DNA of 64,000 nucleotides from Phycisphaerae bacterium (GCA_035275405.1 DATEMU010000001.1:186001-250000); one strand, 5' to 3'. Numbered from the stretch's first letter, positions 1 through 12,004 are shown. Program-made: numbers and translations. The notes: generated by a model not told the origin, from the letters alone.

Positions 1-770
1 GCGCCACACGTGATCGTGCTGTCCTCTTCGCTGATCGGCCGCAATTCGATCCAGCGCGCCCCCATCGGAACGGCCAGTGCCGCGCACCATTCACTGAGAA
101 CGCGATCGGCGATGTTGGCCGCCGCCAGAAAGAAGGGTGGCGGCTCGGCGCGACGAATCCTCTCGAAAAAGGCCGGCATCCACGTCGCCGCATGGTCCTT
201 CAGAAACGAGCGCTGTGCCGAATGACAACTCGCCGCGTCCTCCAGTCGGCCGTCGGCAAGCGCCTGCGCCTCCCGCAGCGCAAGGACGAAGAGAAACTCC
301 CATTGCGCAACCACGTGATCGGGGCGTTCGGCGATCAGCCCGGCCGTCTCGAATCCGAACGCGGCATAAAACCCGGAAATATCCGCGAGCCGCTGGCTTT
401 GCTGAAAGACCTCCGCCTGACCGTACTCCAATTCATAGGGGGGGCAGGCCGAGCGAACGGTGTGGCCGAGCAACCGATTGCGTGCGTCGAGGATGTGGTC
501 GAAGGGCGGTCGATCGGCAAAGAGTGGCCGGAGGTTGGCCTCGTCGATTGACAATACACCGGCCGCCAACGAGAGTTCGCGATGGAGCGCCTCGTCCCCG
601 AGCCGCTCAAACACGCCGACGTCATCGACTCCAAAAAGCTCCGCGAGGAAACGGGCGCATCGCGCCCGCGCCAGGCACTGCACGGAGTATTCAGTGCGTG
701 TGTCTTCGTGAGCGGGGCGTGACGCCGCTTCGGACTCAGATTGAGTTGGCATGTTTGTCGGGTCGGACAT
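1..770 (-). CDS. TorD/NarJ-family chaperone, C-terminus cut by window edge
   Basis: Reading the minus strand from the ATG at 770 gives an open frame of about 256 codons that runs off the window start without a stop. Seen: an acidic N-terminus, a CPPYELEYG motif near residues 109-117 and ERPDHVVAQWEFL near 148-160, followed by a helical H-x3-W segment near 193-197. These match the TorD/DmsD/NarJ family of cytoplasmic chaperones that insert cofactor and hold the precursor of a molybdopterin enzyme before Tat export. It overlaps the end of the beta-subunit gene by 35 bp and has GGAGGA about 10 nt before the ATG; a second in-frame ATG lies at 752. The position at the end of an NXR-like operon argues that its client is the alpha subunit encoded at 2393-5902. 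The family assignment is firm; the exact client is inferred. Confidence 0.82.
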   Translation of the reverse strand, partial: MSDPTNMPTQSESEAASRPAHEDTRTEYSVQCLARARCARFLAELFGVDDVGVFERLGDEALHRELSLAAGVLSIDEANLRPLFADRPPFDHILDARNRLLGHTVRSACPPYELEYGQAEVFQQSQRLADISGFYAAFGFETAGLIAERPDHVVAQWEFLFVLALREAQALADGRLEDAASCHSAQRSFLKDHAATWMPAFFERIRRAEPPPFFLAAANIADRVLSEWCAALAVPMGARWIELRPISEEDSTITCG

Positions 771-2013
771 GGACCGGCTCCTCCACCTGCGTCCGGAAGA
801 TCTCGCGATTCTTTCGGTCGAAGGCGATGATGGTGTCGTTGAACATCTCGAACTTCTTGCCGTCGCGCGTCGTCTCATACACCTTCGGCCCTTCCTTCAT
901 TTCATACCGCGCGATGATGCGGTTCGAGCGCCGGAAGAGCTGCAACACGGCCAGGAGTTCGCGATCGGGATAGCGATAGCGCTCGACGGCCTGCTGCACG
1001 CAGGGTCCGAACATCTGTTCGAGGTACTTCGTGGGCACCCAGCGGGGCGGGATGTAATAGCCGTTGGGCTCTGTGCCGAATTGCGGGTAGAGCGGCAGGG
1101 CCACTTTAGCAACGTGAATCAAGTAGAACAGCGGATTGTGCCGGTCTTCGACCCACACATTGTCGGGATCGACCTTGACGAGTCCCTGCATGCGGACCTG
1201 ACCGATGCATGCCGCCATACAGCGCGTTTCCATCGGCACGCCGTCAGACTCCGGGTCGGTCCCTTCGATGCGGGGATAGCAGGCGATGCACTTCTCACTC
1301 GTCCGCGTCGTGCCGCGGTACATCGACTTTTTGTACGGACAGGCCTCGACGCATTTGCGATAACCGCGGCATTCCTTCTGGTCGATCAGGACAATGCCGT
1401 CCTCCGGCCGCTTGTAGATCGCGTTGCGCGGGCACGCCGCCAGACACGCGGGATACGAACAGTGGTTGCAAAGACGGGCGAGGTAATAGAACCACGCCTT
1501 GTGCTTCTTGTCGCCGGTCGCATCCTCGCCGCTGCCGAAGTCCATCGGGCGCGTCCGGCCGCCCGTGGGTGTGTCTTCGTGGATGTTGGGCGCTGTCCAT
1601 TCCTCCTCCGTGGGGAGATAACCCAGAACGAGATTGGGTTGGCCGTTTCGGGCGATCACCTCCGGCGATTCGAAGATGTTCTTGCCCTTGAGTTCGCCAT
1701 AGGGTCGGCGGCGGTCATCATTCGGCGCACCGTCCCACGACATCCCGTTGGGATTGGCCTGGCTGAGCAGGTCCAGGATCTTGACGTCCCAGTGCTGGGG
1801 ATATCCGCCGTAGGGCTTCGTCTCGACATTGGTCCACCACATGTTCTCCTGGCCTTTGGAGAACGTCCACGTGCTTTTGCAGGCCATGGTGCAGGTCTGG
1901 CACCCGATGCAGCGGTTAATGTTGATGACGAAGGCGAACTGCTCCTTTGGCGCCGCCGGGGCGTAGGGATAATTCATCGCTCGACCGAGTTGCCAGTTAT
2001 AGACAGCAGGCAT
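736..2013 (-). CDS. nxrB: NXR/Nar-type beta subunit, four-cluster ferredoxin protein
   Basis: A 425-residue electron-transfer subunit of a type II DMSO-reductase-family enzyme, expected to carry electrons between the molybdenum subunit and the haem gamma subunit. Cysteine groups are at 35/38/41/45, 182/185/190/194, 215/221/225 and 242/245/265/269. At residue 218, where a fourth cysteine of the third group would sit, there is a tyrosine, so that cluster is probably [3Fe-4S]; NarH has tryptophan there. The N-terminal MPAVYNWQLGR and the WWTNVETKPYGGYPQ segment are the recognisable signature of NxrB from Nitrospira and anammox bacteria rather than cytoplasmic NarH. It has no signal peptide and would be co-exported with the Tat-tagged alpha subunit. 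AGGAG lies 7 nt before the ATG and overlaps the stop of the small upstream gene. Oxidative or reductive direction cannot be read from sequence. Confidence 0.92.
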   Translation of the reverse strand: MPAVYNWQLGRAMNYPYAPAAPKEQFAFVININRCIGCQTCTMACKSTWTFSKGQENMWWTNVETKPYGGYPQHWDVKILDLLSQANPNGMSWDGAPNDDRRRPYGELKGKNIFESPEVIARNGQPNLVLGYLPTEEEWTAPNIHEDTPTGGRTRPMDFGSGEDATGDKKHKAWFYYLARLCNHCSYPACLAACPRNAIYKRPEDGIVLIDQKECRGYRKCVEACPYKKSMYRGTTRTSEKCIACYPRIEGTDPESDGVPMETRCMAACIGQVRMQGLVKVDPDNVWVEDRHNPLFYLIHVAKVALPLYPQFGTEPNGYYIPPRWVPTKYLEQMFGPCVQQAVERYRYPDRELLAVLQLFRRSNRIIARYEMKEGPKVYETTRDGKKFEMFNDTIIAFDRKNREIFRTQVEEPVHVRPDKHANSI

Positions 2014-2022
2014 GGCGCACTC

Positions 2023-2343
2023 CTAGGGTTGAAGGACTGGCAGGCTCATGCCGGCGGCCGTCTGATCTACGGCCAGCCGCCTCGCCCGCGGACCCCACAG
2101 TCCAAATTGCTCTTCAATCATCGAATGGATCACGCCGCGGCCCAGATGATGTAAGGCCATGGTCGGTCCGGCAAAATCGCCGTTCGTAAACAGTTCCAGG
2201 ATCGTCTCGGCGCTGTGTCCCAGCCGCACATATTCCTCGATGAAGCACAACGCCATCTCCCTCATCGTCGACGGATCGTCCGTCTCGATCTCGACGCCAT
2301 TCAGCGTCATCGGGTCCGTCTCGTCCGGGTCGTTGTAAGGCAT
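2023..2343 (-). CDS. small conserved-looking protein between alpha and beta subunits
   Basis: A 106-residue acidic protein starting MPYNDPDE, with AGGAAG about 8 nt upstream of the ATG at 2343; a longer reading from 2367 lacks such a site. There are no cysteines, signal peptide or membrane segments. The middle (MREMALCFIEEYVRLGH, then ILELFTNGDFAGP) is helical and followed by a short basic C-terminus. It lies between the alpha and beta subunit genes, 49 bp after alpha and 9 bp before beta, with the beta-subunit ribosome site overlapping its stop. The position suggests an assembly or accessory role for the enzyme, but I do not recognise a named family. It is very probably a real gene because the reading frame, spacing and ribosome site all fit the operon. 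Confidence 0.72.
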   Translation of the reverse strand: MPYNDPDETDPMTLNGVEIETDDPSTMREMALCFIEEYVRLGHSAETILELFTNGDFAGPTMALHHLGRGVIHSMIEEQFGLWGPRARRLAVDQTAAGMSLPVLQP

Positions 2344-2392
2344 GATTCGTCTTCCTGCGGCGCTCACGCCGCGCTTTACGCACTCGTCCGAT

Positions 2393-5300
2393 TCAAAACT
2401 CTTCGATCACCGGCTGATCGGTCGCCCCGTCGCCGCCGACGAATCCGCCGGCGAGATAACGCTTCATCACATCGCTCTCCCCGGCGGGCGACATCCCCGT
2501 CGTCGCCGGCAGCCAGATGCCCTTACCGCCCAGACCGCCGTCCTCCGCCTTGGTCACGCGAACGAGCGTCTCCTTGGGCACGGTGTTGATGGCGTGGTTG
2601 TCCGCCTCGCCGCCGAAGATGAAGCCCATGAACACCTTGGCCTTGTGGAACAGGGTGTCCGTCTGGTGCATGGGCATGTGCCAGTTGCGCGTCAGGCTCT
2701 GTTGTGACCCGTAGCGCAGGTTCGCCTGGTAGCCGTCATCCGAAAGGGCCCGGCCGTCGGGCCGCGTTTCGTGGGCCTTGACGCTCTTCTCCGTCGCGAT
2801 GTAGGGCGAGTGCTTGATCATGATCGTGTTGTACGGATAGGCCGGATTAAAGACGGCCCGAAGCATGAGCCGCGCGACCTTGTAGAACGGATCGTCGGGC
2901 TTCGCGCCGATGTAGGGCCGATCCGCCGGATTGGCGTCGACATAGACATAGTCGCCGTTGTTGACGCCCAAGTCGCGCGCCGCCTGCGGGTTGATGTGCA
3001 TCTGCTGCTCGCCGACATAGGGCGAACGCTTGTCCATGCGGTGCGGGTCGCCGAAGCTGCTATCGTAGATCATGTGCCAGTCGACGTTGCTCCATGTCGA
3101 GTGCACGCGATGCCGCGTTTTTGGCGTCAGGCAGAAGAACTTGAAGCCGCGCCCCCAGAGGAAGTTCTGCGTCTGCCGGACCTGTTTCCATGGCATCTTG
3201 ATGTTGCGGACGGTCCGCTGGTCCCAATGCTCGGCGTCGGGCGAGATGCCGTAGTCGTTGGGCCGCACGTAGGGATTGCTCGACACGATCACGTTCGGCA
3301 GGTAGGGCGTGGCCTCCGCGCCTTCGCGGTGGACGATGAAGTTTTCGCCGTATTCGATCGCCTCGGGGACGTCGCTGTAGGAATTGAGCCGGCCGGTATC
3401 GGTGTAGAACGGCTCGTCGCAGTTGATCTGCTCCCAGAAGGGAATCCGCGGGTAGGTGCGGAAGAGCATTAGCGCCGAGCCCGGCGGGCCGTATTTGCCG
3501 GCCATGATGTCGTCCAGCTTGTACCCGCAGGTCGTCGTGCACGTATCCAGCAGTCGCTGAATGTAGATGCCGCGTTTGCCCTCGTGCTCGAACTTGAAGT
3601 AATCGTAGAACTTCTGCTTCCACGCCCCGCCGAGTTCCTCGCCCACGGCCTTGGCGATGTTCGCCAGGATCCAGAGGTCGTCCCGCGTATCGAAAACGGG
3701 CTTGATCCCTCCCTTCCAGATTTGCAGAAATGGATTCGAGCACGACGCCGTCACTTCCAGATCCTGAAACTCCACCCAACTGTTGGCCGGCAGTCCGAAG
3801 TCGGAGTATTGCACCGACGACGTCATCACGATGTCCTGCGCGATGATCATCTCGATGTTCGGGTTGACGTTCTTGAACATCTCGTAGGCGTGCTTGGCGT
3901 TGTTGAACAGATTGACGTTCGTGAAGTGCAGGGCCTTGGTCGGCGTCGGCATGTGGGTCTGACCGGTAAATATCTTCCGGCCCGCCTTGGGCGTATCCAC
4001 GATCAGCGGTCGGTCGCCGTGGTTCCAATAGGCCGGTTCTTCGTCCTTTGTGTAGCCGTGCGCGTGGATCTCCTTGCCGTGCGCCTTCTCGTCGAGGTTC
4101 GCCTCGAACGGGTCCTCTGCGACCCAGCCCTTGAAGCCCGGGCCGGTGATGGCGCTGCCCTGGAATAGCGCGGCCTTGTAGTTACCTGCCCAGCCGTGAA
4201 CGCCAGCGCCCTTTTTTCCAATGTTGCCGGTCAGCAGCATCGGCAACAGCGCCGAGCGATTGGCCTCCGTCGCATGGAACCAGTGGTTGATGCCCTCGCC
4301 CTGATGAATCGCCACGGGGCCGCCGCTCTTCGTGGTTTCCCAGATGTCTTTCGCGAGTTGCTCGATCTGCTCTTTCGGCGAGTGCGTGATCTCCGCGACA
4401 CTGTCGAGGTCGTAGTCCTTGAGGTGTATGCGATACATCGACCAAAGCGTCATGACCTCGACCGACGACCCGTCGACCAGCTTGATCGTCCACTTGCCGT
4501 CCAGCGCGGGGTCGATGCCCTTGGCGGTGAGTCGTTTCCCGACGTCGTCGCGCGTGATCGCGGCCGGCTTGCCCGACTTGGCGTCCCACACGACGCGATC
4601 GCCAATCTTCTCGTATTGATCCGGCTTAAGACCCTGAATCTTCATGCTGGCCCCGTCGGCCTTCAGTGCGCCCTTGTAACCGGGGAAGACCTCGTCCGCG
4701 CGGAGCCGCTTAAGCGTGTCGGTCCGAACGAGCAGCGGGAAGTCCGTGAATTCTTTCACAAATTTTTCGTCAAACCAACTATTGTCGATCATCAAGCGCG
4801 TGACACCGAGCCACAGCGCCGCATCCGTCGCCGGACGAATCGGGATCCAGTAGTCCGCCTTCGTGCTCGGCGCTCCGTACTCCGGGGCAATGACGACGAT
4901 CCGACCGCCGCGTTCCATGCACTCGATGAACCAGTGCGAGTCGGGCAGCTTGTTCTCCACCAGGTTCTTGCCATCCATGATGATGAGCTTGCTGAAGCGC
5001 AGGTCGTTGAAATCGCAGTCGGAGTTTTGCAGACCGTGCACCCAGGGCTGCCCCGGCGTCTGGTCGCCGTGCCAGGTGTAATTGCTCCAGTTGCGGCCTG
5101 CCCGGGCCTTGTCGGGACCGACGTTGCGGATAGCGGCATCGAGCATGGCCATCGAATTGTTCAGCCGGTACATGCCGTACTTGCCAATCACGCCGAGCAG
5201 GCCCATGCCGCCGCGCATCTTGAGCGTCCGCGTCCCCGCGCCGCCCATCTCCGCGATCATCTCCTCGGGGTAGCTCTGCGCGCGAAGCAGCTTCGCGCCA

Positions 5301-5902
5301 GCGTCGCCGCTGTAACGCTTGGCGATCGCAAGGTACCCCTTCGCGATGTACTTCAGCGCGCTGTCCCAGTCGATCCGCAGTTGAACATCCGTCCCCCGGC
5401 TGTCGAACTTATAATTGGTCTTGTTCTCCGCCGTCAGCTCCGGGAAGCCATCATCGGCCCATTGCTTCCAGCCTTTGCGAATAATCGGGTGCTTCAGGCG
5501 GTAGGGCCCGTAGAGGAGGCGATGAAACGTGTACCCCTTCGCACACTGCCGCGGGTTCCAGTTCGCCGTCGCTTTGTTGCCGTACAGATCGCTGTAGTTC
5601 TCGTAGTCGTACTGCGTACCCATCCGAACGATGATGCCGTTACGCGTGTACGCCTTGACGCGGCAGGCGTGCGTATCGTTCGGCGAGCAGACCCAACTGA
5701 ACGAACCGTCGTAGGCATATTGATCGCGGTAGATCTTTTCCCAGTCGCGGGCCGGATAGCCGCCCAGTGGATTGCCTACGTCCGGTCGCGCCGCGAGGGC
5801 CTTGAGCGACCATGTCAGCACACTGCTGCCGCCGATGGCCGTCAGGCAGCCCGCCTGGATAAGTTCCCGTCGAGATAGACCTGCGTTTTTGGGGTTCGAC
5901 AT
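2393..5902 (-). CDS. nxrA: Tat-exported NXR/Nar-type molybdopterin alpha subunit
   Basis: A 1169-residue catalytic subunit that would interconvert nitrite and nitrate. The chosen ATG at 5902 has GGAG about 8 nt upstream and gives the N-terminus MSNPKNAGLSRRELIQAG, a twin-arginine signal, so the enzyme should work outside the cytoplasmic membrane. The N-terminal Fe-S cluster region has Cys72, His78, Cys80 and Cys120. The WHGDQTPGQP motif near 277-286 places Asp280 as the likely molybdenum ligand, by comparison with the NarG aspartate. Segments such as KLIIMDGKNLVENKLP and the RADEVFPGYKG stretch resemble NxrA of Nitrospira and anammox planctomycetes; length is close to those proteins. Alternative call: an exported nitrate reductase of the same clade. 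The cluster has gamma, beta and chaperone genes on the same strand. Direction of catalysis is not determinable here. Confidence 0.92.
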   Translation of the reverse strand: MSNPKNAGLSRRELIQAGCLTAIGGSSVLTWSLKALAARPDVGNPLGGYPARDWEKIYRDQYAYDGSFSWVCSPNDTHACRVKAYTRNGIIVRMGTQYDYENYSDLYGNKATANWNPRQCAKGYTFHRLLYGPYRLKHPIIRKGWKQWADDGFPELTAENKTNYKFDSRGTDVQLRIDWDSALKYIAKGYLAIAKRYSGDAGAKLLRAQSYPEEMIAEMGGAGTRTLKMRGGMGLLGVIGKYGMYRLNNSMAMLDAAIRNVGPDKARAGRNWSNYTWHGDQTPGQPWVHGLQNSDCDFNDLRFSKLIIMDGKNLVENKLPDSHWFIECMERGGRIVVIAPEYGAPSTKADYWIPIRPATDAALWLGVTRLMIDNSWFDEKFVKEFTDFPLLVRTDTLKRLRADEVFPGYKGALKADGASMKIQGLKPDQYEKIGDRVVWDAKSGKPAAITRDDVGKRLTAKGIDPALDGKWTIKLVDGSSVEVMTLWSMYRIHLKDYDLDSVAEITHSPKEQIEQLAKDIWETTKSGGPVAIHQGEGINHWFHATEANRSALLPMLLTGNIGKKGAGVHGWAGNYKAALFQGSAITGPGFKGWVAEDPFEANLDEKAHGKEIHAHGYTKDEEPAYWNHGDRPLIVDTPKAGRKIFTGQTHMPTPTKALHFTNVNLFNNAKHAYEMFKNVNPNIEMIIAQDIVMTSSVQYSDFGLPANSWVEFQDLEVTASCSNPFLQIWKGGIKPVFDTRDDLWILANIAKAVGEELGGAWKQKFYDYFKFEHEGKRGIYIQRLLDTCTTTCGYKLDDIMAGKYGPPGSALMLFRTYPRIPFWEQINCDEPFYTDTGRLNSYSDVPEAIEYGENFIVHREGAEATPYLPNVIVSSNPYVRPNDYGISPDAEHWDQRTVRNIKMPWKQVRQTQNFLWGRGFKFFCLTPKTRHRVHSTWSNVDWHMIYDSSFGDPHRMDKRSPYVGEQQMHINPQAARDLGVNNGDYVYVDANPADRPYIGAKPDDPFYKVARLMLRAVFNPAYPYNTIMIKHSPYIATEKSVKAHETRPDGRALSDDGYQANLRYGSQQSLTRNWHMPMHQTDTLFHKAKVFMGFIFGGEADNHAINTVPKETLVRVTKAEDGGLGGKGIWLPATTGMSPAGESDVMKRYLAGGFVGGDGATDQPVIEEF

Positions 5903-5953
5903 GGTGTCGCTCCAGTATGAGGCCGGCCGCATTCGATGGGCCGGCGCAGTTCG

Positions 5954-7816
5954 TTACTCAATGACCATCTTCTGCCAGATGCTGATGTTCTTCTTTCCGT
6001 CGCGATCGCCGGCCTTTCCATCCCAGATGGCAAACGACACCGGCAGATAGTCGCCGGAGGAGAACGCCCGTTCGTCCGCGTTGTTCGCGGAGTGCTCGTG
6101 ATCGCACGGTAGTTCCAGCGTTCGCTGCATCTGCACCATCCATACGCCGCGCTCGTAAACGGCCTGTCCCTGGACCATCTGGACGTTGGCCGGCTTACCG
6201 GACAGCGTCCCCGGCCCTCGCGCCACCAGGCACTCCACCGGCGTCTTCAACGTCGGATCCGCTACGAGATTGCCCGCGCCCCACGCGCTGATGAACTCCG
6301 GGTTGTGCTCGGTCACCTTGCCGTGCGGCCAATCCACCGACGACATGTCCTTCGCGCGAATCGGGCACTCGCCATACATGTCCGCCGCGCGTTGCGGGAA
6401 CGCGGCGTCGACGTCCTGATATCCCTCGGCGATGTTCTTCTGCCGATCCGCCTTCCACATCCAGATGTTCACGCCGCCGTGATCGGTCTTGTCGCCCATG
6501 TAAAAAGGCGGATCGCTGGACAACGAAAACTGGATCGCCACGGCATCGCGGAATTCCTCCACCTTGACGGCTCGATCGTCCTGCGTCGCATCGAGCCACG
6601 TCATTCGCAGCGCGAGTTCCTCGCCATTGTGCAGGGCCTGCACCACCAATCCCTCCACGCGCTCGTCCGTCCACCACAGCGGCGTCATGCCAACATAGAG
6701 CGGTCGGGCCTGGCCCCAGCCCGAATCCTTGGGGCCCACGGGCAACGGGCCGCTGACTTTGGAAGCCGTGAATGTGCCCTGATGGAGCTGCGCACGATCT
6801 TGCGAACCCTCGCGAGCCAACGATTGGACGTAGTGGATCAGGTCCCACACCTCGTCGTCGGTATAGGTCCCTTCCGACGCGGGCATCGGCGTTCCGGGCA
6901 TGCCTTTCATGATGCGACAATAAAGATCGGGCCCGTCCATGCCACCCTTGAAAATCCCGTTGACGAATGATCGCGGTGGATCGGGAAATCCTTCCTCATC
7001 AAACTTCACCGCCTCGGGCAGCGGATGGCCGTCGGGACCGTGACAGGACGCGCACGCCTCCAGATATACGCGCCGCCCGTTGAACCATCGCAAATCGTCC
7101 GACTTCGGCTCGGGCGGCACGACGATTGCCGGACCTGGATGCGTCCGCTCGGCAAGCAGTTCCGGAACTTCCGCCGACTTGAATGTGCCGTCCTTGACGC
7201 CGAGTTCCAACTCGGCCTTCACGGCCGCTTCGCGGATGGAGCGGAGATAGGCAACCAGCGCCTTCAGGTCTGCCACGGGTAAGTGGCCCCACGGCGGCAT
7301 CGCCGAACCGGGCATCCCGCGGATGATGGTGCGTTCCAGGTCGGCATCCGAAGGGACCTGATTCTGCGTCGTGACGAGTTTGAACTTGCCCTTGAGGAAA
7401 TTGCGCGGCCGGGGGTTCATCAGATACGCGAACGGTCCCGCGCCGTCGCCCGTTTCACCGTGGCAAATGACGCACTGTCGGGCAAAGAGCAGGCGGCCTC
7501 GCGCCACGAGCGGGTCGCCGGTCGGCTCGGCAACGTCGTGCCGTTGAGCGGGCGCCGCGTGATCTTGTCCGGGCTCGGCGGGAGTCGTTGGGCGCGGCGA
7601 GGCGGCCTGCGCGCTTGGCCCGTCAGCCCAGCGCGGCGGACCCTGAACGAGTTGGGCGCCGCAGGCGAGGAAGATTGCAACAACGGCCACGATCCACAGC
7701 GTCGGCAGAATCCTCGCGCGCCAAGCTGCGGCGACCCGCGCCTGGGGCTTCGCCGAAGGCCGCGCTTCTCGTCGTGTCAAACGGCTTGGGCAGTCGGTTG
7801 GGGTTGATTGAGACAT
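5954..7816 (-). CDS. nxrC: gamma subunit: two cytochrome c domains plus haem-b-type domain
   Basis: A 620-residue protein, first gene of the operon, with GAGGTG about 10 nt before the ATG. Domain order: basic N-terminus, one hydrophobic segment around 33-55 (signal anchor), Ala/Pro-rich linker, a cytochrome c domain with CVICH at 115-119, a second with CASCH at 255-259, and from about 370 a domain resembling the haem-binding gamma subunit of type II DMSO reductases (ethylbenzene dehydrogenase/NxrC type). It would take electrons from the beta subunit and pass them through the two c haems to a periplasmic acceptor or membrane complex. The single anchor suggests attachment of the whole enzyme to the outer face of the inner membrane. 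It ends 51 bp before the alpha gene. Domain calls are confident; the electron route is inferred. Confidence 0.87.
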   Translation of the reverse strand: MSQSTPTDCPSRLTRREARPSAKPQARVAAAWRARILPTLWIVAVVAIFLACGAQLVQGPPRWADGPSAQAASPRPTTPAEPGQDHAAPAQRHDVAEPTGDPLVARGRLLFARQCVICHGETGDGAGPFAYLMNPRPRNFLKGKFKLVTTQNQVPSDADLERTIIRGMPGSAMPPWGHLPVADLKALVAYLRSIREAAVKAELELGVKDGTFKSAEVPELLAERTHPGPAIVVPPEPKSDDLRWFNGRRVYLEACASCHGPDGHPLPEAVKFDEEGFPDPPRSFVNGIFKGGMDGPDLYCRIMKGMPGTPMPASEGTYTDDEVWDLIHYVQSLAREGSQDRAQLHQGTFTASKVSGPLPVGPKDSGWGQARPLYVGMTPLWWTDERVEGLVVQALHNGEELALRMTWLDATQDDRAVKVEEFRDAVAIQFSLSSDPPFYMGDKTDHGGVNIWMWKADRQKNIAEGYQDVDAAFPQRAADMYGECPIRAKDMSSVDWPHGKVTEHNPEFISAWGAGNLVADPTLKTPVECLVARGPGTLSGKPANVQMVQGQAVYERGVWMVQMQRTLELPCDHEHSANNADERAFSSGDYLPVSFAIWDGKAGDRDGKKNISIWQKMVIE

Positions 7817-7846
7817 TGGGTCACACCTCGTGGCAGGCAGGCATTT

Positions 7847-7860
7847 ATCTATTTATAGAT
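7847..7860. promoter_or_regulatory. 14-bp palindrome upstream of the NXR-like operon
   Basis: ATCTAT-TT-ATAGAT is a perfect dyad with 6-bp arms in an unusually AT-rich patch between the Rrf2 gene and the gamma-subunit gene, about 30 bp before the gamma start codon. It is a candidate operator for the adjacent Rrf2 regulator or another redox regulator. The dyad is seen directly; the function is inferred. Confidence 0.45.
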
Positions 7861-7896
7861 CGTCTTATAGAGAATTACGGCAAAAAAAGCAAGTCT

Positions 7897-8328
7897 TCAG
7901 GCCCCCCTCCGTTTTTTGGAACCGATCAGGCCCTCCAGGCCTACGTGGTCGAGGGTCGTCTGTTCCAGCATTCGCCGATACGCAACGGAAATCGGCTTCC
8001 AATACTCGTGAAAGCCGCACGGTTGGTCGTCGTTACAGCGCGGCTGACCGAAGGGGCACTTCGACCGATCCAGGACGTCGTCAAACGGCGCCAACACGTC
8101 AAGAAGCTTGATTCTGCTGGCTGGTTTGGCCAGCTTGAACCCCCCGCCAACGCCCCGGGCGGACTCCAAAAGCCCCTCGCGAACCGCATCTCGCAGAATC
8201 CGAGACAGGTAATGAGACGGCACCCCGGTTTTCAGGGCGATCTCCCGCGCCAAGACCGGCCGGCCCGCCTCCTGCGCGGCCACATAGACCATTGCACGCA
8301 GGGCATATTGGGCGGTCATGGAGAGCAT
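7897..8328 (-). CDS. Rrf2-family regulator with IscR-like cysteine spacing
   Basis: A 143-residue winged-helix regulator. The N-terminus MLSMTAQYALRAMVYVA and the VPSHYLSRIL recognition-helix region are typical of Rrf2 proteins, and GVGGGFKLAKP forms the wing. Three cysteines at 91, 98 and 104 match the spacing of the Fe-S ligands in IscR and NsrR, so it probably senses NO, oxygen or cellular Fe-S status through a cluster. It lies just upstream of, and in the same direction as, the NXR-like operon, and divergent from the polyferredoxin operon, so either or both are likely targets. A palindrome 10 bp before its start (8339-8354) suggests autorepression. An alternative start at 8319 is possible but the 8328 ATG is preceded by a weak AGG. 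Confidence 0.88.
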   Translation of the reverse strand: MLSMTAQYALRAMVYVAAQEAGRPVLAREIALKTGVPSHYLSRILRDAVREGLLESARGVGGGFKLAKPASRIKLLDVLAPFDDVLDRSKCPFGQPRCNDDQPCGFHEYWKPISVAYRRMLEQTTLDHVGLEGLIGSKKRRGA

Positions 8329-8338
8329 AATTTACCTA

Positions 8339-8354
8339 TTGACTAAATAGTCAA
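8339..8354. promoter_or_regulatory. 16-bp palindrome at the Rrf2 start, probable operator
   Basis: TTGACTA-AA-TAGTCAA has perfect 7-bp arms. It lies about 10 bp upstream of the Rrf2 start codon in the region shared with the divergent plus-strand operon, where a bound regulator would block Rrf2 expression. Each arm also looks like a -35 box (TTGACT). The dyad is seen directly; its use by the adjacent Rrf2 is inferred. Confidence 0.6.
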
Positions 8355-8513
8355 TATATAGATTATCTTCCCTTGCCGTCTCCGTCAAGAGGGTTTTTGC
8401 GAGATTCTTTCTTGAAACGTCGCGGAGGCCAGAAAGTGTCCCGTTTTCGAGCGCGGGGCGTTGCCTTAAGGCTTGATCATCGCACCCCCTGAATGTCCGG
8501 TTCGAACTCGCGC

Positions 8514-8556
8514 TTGCTCCGGCGGGGGAGTTTCCATTATAATGATAACTGGATAT
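8514..8556 (+). promoter_or_regulatory. sigma70-like promoter and GATAACTGGAT element of the 8.6-17 kb operon
   Basis: TTGCTC at 8514-8519, an 18-bp spacer and a consensus TATAAT at 8538-8543 form a good sigma70-like promoter. GATAACTGGATAT follows directly at 8544-8556, at the expected transcription start. A very similar GATAACTAGAT follows the -10 box at 17202-17207. The ATG at 8542 overlaps the -10 hexamer, so it should not be the start codon of the next gene. Confidence 0.6.
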
Positions 8557-8640
8557 ATAAATCAATATTCGTCCGATTCTTACGGAATCGGCAGGGGTAT
8601 CGCACCAAAGAAACAAAAAGGCCCGCAGAGGACGACTCGA

Positions 8641-12004
<3,364 letters not shown>

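Noticed and set aside
751..2154. 467-codon plus-strand frame opposite the beta-subunit gene
   Set aside because: It is antisense to a clear four-cluster ferredoxin protein and has no recognisable domain; long antisense frames are expected in GC-rich DNA.
4196..5878. 560-codon plus-strand frame opposite the alpha-subunit gene
   Set aside because: Antisense to a well-supported molybdopterin enzyme; composition is rich in Arg, Val and Asp as typical of shadow frames.
8542..8544. ATG as the start of the polyferredoxin gene
   Set aside because: It overlaps the TATAAT -10 box at 8538-8543, so it would not be in the transcript from that promoter; the TTG at 8641 with AGAGGA upstream fits better.
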